Positions 1 through 5,254 of a stretch of 5,491 nt of DNA are shown piece after piece. Within the stretch, counting starts at the first letter, position 1. Each line of letters starts with the position of its first letter. The position numbers and the translations under genes are program-made. The stretch is from an uncultured Eubacteriales bacterium (GTDB lineage: Bacteria > Bacillota > Clostridia > Oscillospirales > Oscillospiraceae), in contig USHP01000146.1 of NCBI GenBank assembly GCA_900554625.1, positions 1 to 5,491 on the forward strand, given 5' to 3'. Below the pieces are notes generated by a model, which made no database searches, was not told the origin of the DNA, and was given only the letters and a program-made list of their open reading frames with translations.

Positions 1-106
1 GGTTGACAACTGCCCCAAGACCCTGAAGGAAGCTATCTCCAAGGAAGATGCCGAGAAGCTGGTTGCCGAGCTGAAGGAAGCTGGCGCCGAGGCCGAGATC
101 AAGTAA
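1..106 (+). CDS. rplL: 50S ribosomal protein L7/L12, C-terminal end (partial)
   Basis: The window begins inside this gene; the reading frame starts at base 2 and gives 34 residues before a TAA at 104-106. The visible tail contains a KTLKEAISKEDAEKL stretch and ends EAGAEAEIK, which closely follows the end of the L7/L12 C-terminal domain (in E. coli the comparable end is [22 protein letters not shown]). L7/L12 forms the flexible stalk of the large ribosomal subunit and recruits and stimulates translational GTPases such as EF-Tu and EF-G. The N-terminal dimerisation domain, hinge and start lie outside the window. A strong terminator follows immediately, so this gene ends its transcript here and is not followed by rpoB. 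The identification is nearly certain despite the short fragment. Confidence 0.96.
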   Translation, partial: VDNCPKTLKEAISKEDAEKLVAELKEAGAEAEIK

Positions 107-129
107 GTTATCTCTCCTTATACGGCTAT

Positions 130-158
130 GCCGCCGCCAGAATTGGCGGCGGCTTTTT
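130..158 (+). terminator. Intrinsic terminator after rplL
   Basis: A perfect 10-bp stem, GCCGCCGCCA (130-139) with TGGCGGCGGC (144-153), closes a 4-base GAAT loop and is followed by TTTTT (154-158). It begins 23 bp after the rplL stop codon. This is a textbook rho-independent terminator and should separate the ribosomal protein transcript from the membrane protein gene downstream. Confidence 0.95.
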
Positions 159-212
159 CCATAACATGTGCAAATGTAATGCGCACTGAGAGGTTACGCC
201 CTTCTTCCCCCG

Positions 213-218
213 AAAGGA
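213..218 (+). promoter_or_regulatory. Ribosome binding site for the membrane protein gene
   Basis: AAAGGA lies 6 bases before the ATG at 225 and supports that start. In the 66 bp between the preceding terminator and this ATG I see no convincing -35/-10 pair. The nearest -10-like hexamer is TGTAAT at 175-180, and it lacks a matching -35. The promoter is therefore not identified. Confidence 0.75.
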
Positions 219-224
219 TTTCCT

Positions 225-1127
225 ATGGATTTTACCACCATTGCTCCCAGCATTCCCCAGGATATCAACCAAATCATCTCCGGTGCTTCGTCCTACTTTC
301 CTGAGGAAGTACGGCAAATGATCCGCCATGCGTCATCGTATGTGCCGAATCAGATCGACCTGATGAGCACCGCGCTTTTTCTTCTGTATTTCACCGCCGC
401 AGCTTTGATTGTTGGCTTTTTGGGCCGTGTGATTTTGGGAAAACGTTCCAGTCTGAATCATGCGCTGTCCTCGGTGGTGGCGATTTTGTTTATCTATGCC
501 GTGACTATCGTGGTGTATACGTTCCGTCCGTGGAATTTGGATGAGCTGCTGTCTCCCTTGCCATTGGTCTCGTTTTCCGGAGAATATCTCATTATCTTCC
601 CCATTGTGGATATGGATTTTCTTCCGCTTTGCAGTCAGATTCTCTCACTGGTGATTTTGTCCTTTCTGGTCAACGCCATTGATACCTTCATCCCAAAAGG
701 AAATTCCTTTTTGGGTTGGTATGCGCTGCGCTTTCTGTCTGTAATTTTGTCCATGGGACTGCATCTGCTGGTTACCTGGGCTTTCCGTACCTATCTGCCA
801 GGATTCCTGGTGACCTACGCACCCACTGTGCTGCTGATTCTGCTGACGATTATGCTTTTGTCCGGTGTTCTGAGTCTGGTGCTTGGTTTGGTGATCTTTA
901 TTGCCAATCCATTTCTTGGCGCCATGTACAGCTTTTTCTTTTCCAACATCATCGGCAAGCAAATCAGCAAAGCTGTCTTTACCAGTGCGATTTTGTGTGT
1001 GATTGTGTATTTGCTGGAGTACTTCGGATATACCATTATCAGCATCAGCGCTGCTGCGCTGGTGGCCTATATTCCTCTGGTGATCGTTCTGTTGGTTCTC
1101 TGGTATCTAATCGGACATACTCTATAA
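225..1127 (+). CDS. Polytopic membrane protein of unknown function, 300 aa
   Basis: I do not recognise a family for this protein. It is strongly hydrophobic with about seven predicted membrane segments, near residues 49-71, 80-100, 133-155, 167-188, 199-226, 250-268 and 272-297. The stretch 228-243 (phenylalanine-rich, after an NPF) could be re-entrant or part of a hairpin. Basic loops at R68-R74, K158 and K245-K249 suggest the N-terminus is outside and the C-terminus inside. The first ~48 residues are polar and amphipathic and contain degenerate 15-residue repeats (ASSYFP at 21-26, ASSYVP at 36-41, a weaker copy around P11). There is no cleavable signal peptide, nucleotide-binding motif or obvious catalytic residue. 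The AAAGGA site 6 bases upstream supports the ATG. The gene is monocistronic by layout, with a terminator on each side. The many-helix architecture would fit a transporter or a membrane scaffold; a CvpA-like protein was considered but is not supported. Confidence 0.85.
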   Translation: MDFTTIAPSIPQDINQIISGASSYFPEEVRQMIRHASSYVPNQIDLMSTALFLLYFTAAALIVGFLGRVILGKRSSLNHALSSVVAILFIYAVTIVVYTFRPWNLDELLSPLPLVSFSGEYLIIFPIVDMDFLPLCSQILSLVILSFLVNAIDTFIPKGNSFLGWYALRFLSVILSMGLHLLVTWAFRTYLPGFLVTYAPTVLLILLTIMLLSGVLSLVLGLVIFIANPFLGAMYSFFFSNIIGKQISKAVFTSAILCVIVYLLEYFGYTIISISAAALVAYIPLVIVLLVLWYLIGHTL

Positions 1128-1133
1128 AGCCTT

Positions 1134-1160
1134 GCCCTCTGCTTCGGCAGAGGGCTTTTT
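1134..1160 (+). terminator. Intrinsic terminator after the membrane protein gene
   Basis: A perfect 9-bp stem, GCCCTCTGC (1134-1142) with GCAGAGGGC (1147-1155), is closed by a C(TTCG)G tetraloop, an exceptionally stable RNA loop, and followed by TTTTT (1156-1160). It starts 6 bp after the TAA. It also insulates the promoter at 1168 from upstream transcription. Confidence 0.95.
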
Positions 1161-1167
1161 GCTTTCG

Positions 1168-1196
1168 TTGACACCCTATCTCAGGCGTGGTAAAAT
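1168..1196 (+). promoter_or_regulatory. Sigma-A-type promoter with extended -10 for the GH3 lipoprotein gene
   Basis: A perfect -35 TTGACA (1168-1173) lies 17 bp before -10 TAAAAT (1191-1196), one mismatch from TATAAT. The bases TGG immediately before the -10 form an extended -10 (TGn). Transcription should start about 6-7 bases after the -10, near 1202-1204, which falls on the gene's Shine-Dalgarno sequence and leaves a leader of only about 10-12 bases. No operator-like dyad is evident around it. Confidence 0.88.
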
Positions 1197-1201
1197 ATCC
1201 C

Positions 1202-1208
1202 AGAGGTG
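1202..1208 (+). promoter_or_regulatory. Ribosome binding site deciding the GH3 start
   Basis: AGAGGTG ends 5 bases before the ATG at 1214. It selects this ATG over the in-frame GTG at 1187, which lies in the promoter next to the -10 box and has no ribosome binding site of its own. Confidence 0.85.
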
Positions 1209-1213
1209 ACTTT

Positions 1214-2398
1214 ATGAAACGATTTGCTTTTCTTCTTTCTCTGCTGCTTCTATGTGGCTGTGCTTCCCCGGAGGCAACCCAGGCCACTGTACCTACAGCA
1301 GCTCCCACCGCCGCTCCGACTACGACCCCTACCACAGTCCCTACCCAACCAGCTCCCACGGAGCCGGAGGATCCCATCCGTCTGATGCTCAATCAGATGT
1401 CCTTGGAAGAACGGGTCGGACAGCTGTTTCTGGCAAGATGTGACGCAAACACCGCAGTTACGGATTTGCAGACGTATCATTTAGGTGGTTTTGTTCTGTT
1501 TGCGCAGGATTTTGAAGGGCAAACTCCGGATTCTCTCCGGGAAAAACTCACATCCTACCAATCCGCTGCAAAAATTCCCATGTTGATTGCAGTGGACGAA
1601 GAAGGCGGTACGGTTACCCGGGTCAGCCGGTACAGCGCATTTCGCGCCTCTCCTTTCTTATCTCCCCGGGAGTATTACGAACAGGGCGGTATGGAGCTGG
1701 TTGTGCAGGCTGAGGCGGAAAAAAGTCAGCTTCTGCACGATTTGGGGATTTCCGTTAACCTAGGACCGGTGTGCGATCTGGCAGACGATCCCCAGGCGTT
1801 TATGTACCAGCGTTCTATGGGTTCCGACATCCAAACCGTTTCGGATTTTGTCACGTCCACGGTGCAGATCATGGGTGAAAACAGCATCGGCAGTGCGCTG
1901 AAGCATTTTCCCGGTTACGGCAACAACACGGACACCCACACCGGTATAGTGGTAGACAGCCGCTCTCTGGATGAGCTGGCTCAGCGGGATCTGCTTCCCT
2001 TTGCCGCCGGAATTCAGGCCGGATGTGACGCGATTCTGGTCAGCCACACCATTGTGGAGGCTTTTGACCCTTCCCTGCCCGCTTCCTTGTCTCCTGCGGT
2101 CCATCAGTATCTTCGGGAGGACATGGGTTTTTCCGGGGTGATTCTGACCGACGATTTGGTGATGCAGGCCATTACGGACACCTACGGTGCCGGAGAAGCC
2201 GCTGTAATGGCTGTTCTGGCGGGAAATGACCTGTTGTGCTCCACAGAGTATGCCACCCAGTATCAGGCAGTATTGGACGCTGTACTGGAAGGTAGAATCG
2301 ACATAGATGTGCTGAACCAGGCCGTGGGGCATGTTCTGCAATGGAAAATTGATCTTGGGTTACTCGACCCGGAAGCTTGGCTTCAAGCCGCAGAATAA
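1214..2398 (+). CDS. Lipoprotein glycoside hydrolase family 3, NagZ-like beta-N-acetylglucosaminidase
   Basis: This is a 394-residue exported enzyme. Residues 1-16 are a lipoprotein signal peptide: MKR, a leucine-rich core, and an LLCGC lipobox with C16 as the lipidated residue. Residues 20-52 form a Thr/Pro/Ala-rich linker, and a GH3 TIM-barrel domain fills about 53-390. Family landmarks in order: VDEEGGTVTR (127-136, sugar-binding loop), GISVNLGPVCDLA (178-190), QRSMGSD (199-205), ALKHFPGYG (228-236), D240-T-H242, VSHTI (276-280), and GFSGVILTDDLVMQAI (305-320). By analogy with characterised NagZ enzymes, D240/H242 form the acid-base dyad and D313 is the nucleophile. NagZ enzymes remove N-acetylglucosamine from muropeptides; with a lipid anchor this one would act on wall fragments outside the membrane (inferred). 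The usual KHFPGHG motif reads KHFPGYG here. There is no C-terminal extension of the kind found in the ~640-residue B. subtilis enzyme. It ends with tandem TAA TAA. A different N-acetylhexosaminidase or glucosidase specificity cannot be excluded. Confidence 0.92.
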   Translation: MKRFAFLLSLLLLCGCASPEATQATVPTAAPTAAPTTTPTTVPTQPAPTEPEDPIRLMLNQMSLEERVGQLFLARCDANTAVTDLQTYHLGGFVLFAQDFEGQTPDSLREKLTSYQSAAKIPMLIAVDEEGGTVTRVSRYSAFRASPFLSPREYYEQGGMELVVQAEAEKSQLLHDLGISVNLGPVCDLADDPQAFMYQRSMGSDIQTVSDFVTSTVQIMGENSIGSALKHFPGYGNNTDTHTGIVVDSRSLDELAQRDLLPFAAGIQAGCDAILVSHTIVEAFDPSLPASLSPAVHQYLREDMGFSGVILTDDLVMQAITDTYGAGEAAVMAVLAGNDLLCSTEYATQYQAVLDAVLEGRIDIDVLNQAVGHVLQWKIDLGLLDPEAWLQAAE

Positions 2399-2399
2399 T

Positions 2400-2434
2400 A
2401 AACAGCCTGCACCAAACTTGGGTGCAGGCTGTTT
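2400..2434. terminator. Shared hairpin terminator between convergent GH3 and mrp genes
   Basis: AACAGCCTGCACC (2401-2413) pairs perfectly with GGTGCAGGCTGTT (2421-2433), extendable by one A-T pair, around a 7-base loop. It fills the 43-bp gap between the two stop codons. On the + strand the stem is followed by TTTGTATCATT; on the - strand the exit reads TTTATTATT. Both tails are only moderately T-rich, but the symmetrical placement argues for a bidirectional terminator. The + strand arm begins within the second stop codon of the hydrolase gene. Confidence 0.82.
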
Positions 2435-2441
2435 GTATCAT

Positions 2442-3266
2442 TCAGGCATTTTCAATAGCGGCGATCACGGGCGCAACTGCGTCGGTGTTCACCGTCTCCA
2501 TCAGGCCGTTGTCATAGGCTTCCGCCACAGCGGGATCGATGGGCAGTCTGGCCAACACAGGCAGCTGGAATTTCTGGGCAACCTGGTCCAGGTGGGACTT
2601 ACCAAACACGCTGATTTCCTTACCGCAGTCCGGGCAGCGCAGGTAAGAATAATTCTCCACAAAGCCCAGCACCGGGATGTGCATCATGTTTGCCATCTTC
2701 ACAGCCTTGGCAACGATCATGGAAACCAGATCCTGGGGGCTAGTGACAATCACCACGCCGTCAATGGGTAGGCTCTGGAACACGGTCAGCGGTACGTCAC
2801 CGGTTCCGGGAGGCATGTCCACAAACATATAATCCACATCTTCCCAAATGACATCCGTCCAGAACTGCTTGACGGCACCGGCAATGACGGGGCCACGCCA
2901 AACCACCGGATCAGCAGGGTTATCCAGCAGCAGGTTGATGGACATCACCTGGATGCCGCCACGGGTCAGGGCAGGATAGAGGCCATCTTCGTTGGCACCC
3001 TGGCACTCGGTAACACCAAAAGCGGTAGGTGCAGAGGGACCGGTAATATCCGCATCCAGCACGGCCACGCGCTTACCCTGACGGGCCATTGCCACAGCCA
3101 GCATGGAAGTAACCGTGGACTTACCAACGCCGCCCTTACCGGACACTACGGCGATTACCTTCTTTACCTTAGATTTGGGATTCAGCTTTTCCAGCAAGCT
3201 CTCCGCCTTGCGGTCACCGCAGGAAGAGCTGCTGCAGCTGGAGCAGTTGCCATTGCAAGAACTCAT
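2442..3266 (-). CDS. mrp: Mrp/NBP35-family Fe-S cluster carrier ATPase
   Basis: This 274-residue cytoplasmic P-loop ATPase belongs to the Mrp/ApbC/NBP35 branch of the MinD/ParA class, which binds Fe-S clusters as a dimer and hands them to apoproteins. The deviant Walker A SGKGGVGKST is at 42-51 with signature lysine K44 and P-loop lysine K49. Switch I DADITGPS is at 71-78 and the Walker B/switch II region FVDMPPGTGD at 148-157. The bridging CPDC (C211, C214) sits inside an ENYSYLRCPDCGKE context typical of the family. The N-terminus is cysteine/serine-rich with C4, C8, C11 and C16, resembling the extra ferredoxin-like cluster site of NBP35 proteins. There is no N-terminal MIP18 (DUF59) domain, so the family's shorter form is present. 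The ATG at 3266 is preceded by AAAGGAG 10 bases upstream. It has its own consensus promoter and may also receive read-through from the ABC-F gene behind it. Confidence 0.95.
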   Translation of the reverse strand: MSSCNGNCSSCSSSSCGDRKAESLLEKLNPKSKVKKVIAVVSGKGGVGKSTVTSMLAVAMARQGKRVAVLDADITGPSAPTAFGVTECQGANEDGLYPALTRGGIQVMSINLLLDNPADPVVWRGPVIAGAVKQFWTDVIWEDVDYMFVDMPPGTGDVPLTVFQSLPIDGVVIVTSPQDLVSMIVAKAVKMANMMHIPVLGFVENYSYLRCPDCGKEISVFGKSHLDQVAQKFQLPVLARLPIDPAVAEAYDNGLMETVNTDAVAPVIAAIENA

Positions 3267-3276
3267 TGTTATCTCG

Positions 3277-3283
3277 CTCCTTT
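3277..3283 (-). promoter_or_regulatory. Ribosome binding site for mrp
   Basis: On the - strand AAAGGAG, a full match to the anti-Shine-Dalgarno core, lies 10 bases before the ATG at 3266. The spacing is slightly long but within the normal range. No other start in this frame has a comparable site. Confidence 0.85.
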
Positions 3284-3299
3284 GATTTTTTCTTTCTGT

Positions 3300-3328
3300 A
3301 TTATAGGTCTTAGGTGGGGAACTGTCAA
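3300..3328 (-). promoter_or_regulatory. Perfect-consensus sigma-A promoter for mrp
   Basis: Read on the - strand, TTGACA (3328-3323) and TATAAT (3305-3300) are separated by exactly 17 bp, matching the housekeeping consensus at all 12 positions. The start point should be near 3293, giving a leader of about 27 bases that contains the mrp ribosome binding site. The promoter lies within the 90-bp gap between mrp and the ABC-F stop codon. The inverted repeat at 3316-3336 brackets its -35 box and may modulate it. Confidence 0.93.
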
Positions 3329-3336
3329 CCTTCCCC
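3316..3336. repeat. Inverted repeat bracketing the mrp -35 box
   Basis: GGGGAA (3316-3321) and TTCCCC (3331-3336) form a perfect 6-bp dyad with a 9-base centre holding the -35 hexamer. This could be an operator for a dimeric repressor. It could instead be a weak RNA hairpin at the end of the ABC-F transcript, but no T-tract follows the stem in either direction, so an intrinsic terminator is unlikely. The arms are short, and chance occurrence is possible. Confidence 0.45.
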
Positions 3337-3356
3337 CGGAAAATAGAACCTTTAGT

Positions 3357-5219
3357 TTACTCCTGGGCAGCTTCCCACTGCTCCATCAGTTCCATCAAAA
3401 CCGCTTCCGCTTCTTCCTTTTCAGACAGAAGCCGGGTCAGTTCCTGATAGTCGGCAGCGGCAGCTTCAATTTTGCTGTCGTAATCTGCAATGACAGCTTC
3501 CTGCTTTTCAATTTCCCGCTCCAGTTTGCGGATCAGCTTGTCCACATCTTTGGTTCCACCCTTGGGACGCTCTTTTTTGGGCTTTGGTGCAGCAACAGCC
3601 ACGGGCTTTGCGGCGGCTTCACGCTCCAAAATGGAGCGGTATTTTTGGTAGCCGCAGGGGAAATCCCGAATCTGCCCATCTTCCAGCAGCCAGATCCGTT
3701 CGGCAAACTTTTCGATAAAGTACCGGTCGTGGGAAACAAACAGCAGCACGCCTTCAAATTCCTCGATGGCGGCTTCCACCCACTCCCGGGAAGCAATATC
3801 CAGGTGGTTGGTCGGTTCGTCCAAAATCAGCAGATTGATCTTTTCATCCATCAGCATGCACAGCCGCAGCCGGGACTGCTCGCCGCCGGAAAGGTTTTTC
3901 ACCTGCTTGAATACGTCCTCCCCCTGGAACAGGAAGGCGCCCAGCCGATCCCGGGCCATCTGGGGGGTACAGTTCTTTTCATAGAGCATGGTGTCGTACA
4001 GACTCCGCTCCGGGTTGCGGAATTGGATGATCTGGGGAAGATAGCCCCATTTTACCGTGGGACCAAACTGAATCTTTCCCTGGCAATCCTCTTCCCCCAG
4101 CAGGCACTTGATGAAGGTGGATTTTCCGGTGCCGTTATCTCCCAGCAAGGCAATCCGCTCACCGGCTTCCACGTTCAGGTTCACATCGGAGAACAGCAGC
4201 CGGTCGCCAAAGGACTTGCTGACGTTCTTCATCTTAAACACCACATCGCCGGAAAAGTCCTTTTCTCCAAAGGTTGCCTTCATGGTGCGCTCTTTTTTGG
4301 GCTTTTCCGTTTTCTTGATCCGCTCCATCCGGTGCTGAATGGACATGGCCCGGCGGTACAGGGTGCGGTTATTGATGCCCCAACCCTTCATCCGCTCCAC
4401 GGTGTAGCCCAGCTGCTTGAGCTTGGCCTGCTCCTGCTCGTACTGCTTCAGCTGCAAGTCAAAGCGGGCCTGCTTTTCGTCCATGTAGAACGAGTAGTTG
4501 CCGGAATAGAATTCGGCGTGGCCTTCGGTAATCTCAATTACCCGGTCCGCCACCTGGTCGATAAAATACCGGTCGTGGGAAATGGCCAAAACCGTGCCTT
4601 TGAAGGCGTTGATATATTGTTCCAGCCACTCCACGCTGTTTAAGTCCAGGTGGTTCGTCGGCTCGTCCAGCAATAGGATGTCCGTTTTTTCCAACAGCAG
4701 TCTTGCCAGGTTGACACGGGTCTTTTCTCCGCCGGACAGGCTGGCAAATTCCTGCACCCGCTGGGTCTGGGGAATTCCCAGGCCGTTGCAGATTTTGTCC
4801 ACCTCAACATCCATTTCATAACCGCCGCCGGATTGGAAGCGATTGGTCAGGGTATCGTATTCCCGCAGCTGTTCCTGGGTGGCACCGTTGGCCATTTCCC
4901 GCTCCAGACGCTCCATCTTGCGCTTACAGGCCATCAGCTGGGCATAGGCGGAGCGGAGCACATCCTCTACAGTGTACCCATCCGGGAAGTTGGGGATCTG
5001 GGAAATCAAGCCCAGACGTTTGTTGGGGTTCACGTATACTTCACCGTCATCGTAATCCATCTGGCCTGTGAGAATATTGAATAGGGTGGTTTTTCCGCAG
5101 CCGTTGCGGCCCAGAATCGCCACGCACTCCCCTTCCTGAATCTCAAAACTCAGGCCATCCAGAAGATTTTCTCCGATGACGAAAAATTTTGTCAGATTTT
5201 TGACTTGAATATCTACCAT
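3357..5219 (-). CDS. ABC-F family ATP-binding protein (ribosome-associated)
   Basis: This 620-residue soluble protein has two ATP-binding cassettes and no membrane segments, as in ABC-F proteins that act on ribosomes through the E site. Cassette 1: Walker A GRNGCGKTT (37-45), signature LSGGEKTR (161-168), Walker B LLLDEPTNHLDL (182-193; catalytic E186), SHDRYFI (214-220). Cassette 2: GDNGTGKST (360-368), LSGGEQSR (443-450), ILDEPTNHLD (465-474; E468), SHDRYF (496-501). Both sites look catalytically intact. The inter-cassette linker (about 240-320) has two basic helices joined by a short turn near MKGWGINN, without the long tip of many antibiotic-resistance ABC-Fs. A Lys/Pro-rich hinge (538-555) leads to a C-terminal coiled coil (556-620), as in Uup/YdiF-type members; a housekeeping translation factor is most likely. 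The ATG at 5219 is chosen because GGAGAG lies just upstream and the protein then starts MVDIQVKNLTK. It follows the RNase M5 gene by 35 bp, suggesting co-transcription. No terminator is visible after its TAA. Confidence 0.94.
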   Translation of the reverse strand: MVDIQVKNLTKFFVIGENLLDGLSFEIQEGECVAILGRNGCGKTTLFNILTGQMDYDDGEVYVNPNKRLGLISQIPNFPDGYTVEDVLRSAYAQLMACKRKMERLEREMANGATQEQLREYDTLTNRFQSGGGYEMDVEVDKICNGLGIPQTQRVQEFASLSGGEKTRVNLARLLLEKTDILLLDEPTNHLDLNSVEWLEQYINAFKGTVLAISHDRYFIDQVADRVIEITEGHAEFYSGNYSFYMDEKQARFDLQLKQYEQEQAKLKQLGYTVERMKGWGINNRTLYRRAMSIQHRMERIKKTEKPKKERTMKATFGEKDFSGDVVFKMKNVSKSFGDRLLFSDVNLNVEAGERIALLGDNGTGKSTFIKCLLGEEDCQGKIQFGPTVKWGYLPQIIQFRNPERSLYDTMLYEKNCTPQMARDRLGAFLFQGEDVFKQVKNLSGGEQSRLRLCMLMDEKINLLILDEPTNHLDIASREWVEAAIEEFEGVLLFVSHDRYFIEKFAERIWLLEDGQIRDFPCGYQKYRSILEREAAAKPVAVAAPKPKKERPKGGTKDVDKLIRKLEREIEKQEAVIADYDSKIEAAAADYQELTRLLSEKEEAEAVLMELMEQWEAAQE

Positions 5220-5224
5220 GGTCT

Positions 5225-5230
5225 CTCTCC
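5225..5230 (-). promoter_or_regulatory. Ribosome binding site deciding the ABC-F start
   Basis: On the - strand GGAGAG ends 5 bases before the ATG at 5219 (7 bases from the GGAG core). It supports this ATG over an in-frame GTG at 5255 that would overlap the stop codon of the upstream gene and add 12 residues absent from typical cassette starts. Confidence 0.85.
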
Positions 5231-5254
5231 AATATTGATACTGGGGACAAAGCA

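Noticed and set aside
152..180. Possible promoter with TGTAAT at 175-180 for the membrane protein gene
   Set aside because: No acceptable -35 hexamer lies 16-18 bp upstream; that position falls in the terminator arm and T-run.
225..1127. CvpA-family assignment for the membrane protein
   Set aside because: Only general hydrophobicity and helix spacing suggested it; the protein is about twice the usual CvpA length and I see no shared motif.
716..1171. An overlapping + strand frame inside and past the membrane protein gene
   Set aside because: It runs through the terminator hairpin and into the next promoter, and its product has no family features; a shadow frame.
1187..1213. Upstream in-frame GTG start for the hydrolase
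   Set aside because: It sits directly before and within the -10 region, upstream of the predicted transcript start, lacks a ribosome binding site, and would place polar residues ahead of the lipoprotein signal peptide.
1760..2341. A 193-codon open frame on the - strand inside the hydrolase gene
   Set aside because: It lies wholly opposite a well-supported GH3 domain and has no recognisable motif or start signals.
3282..4643. A 453-codon open frame on the + strand opposite the ABC-F gene
   Set aside because: It is antisense to a clear two-cassette ABC-F gene, has no ribosome binding site, and its product is low-complexity in a way that mirrors the complementary codons.
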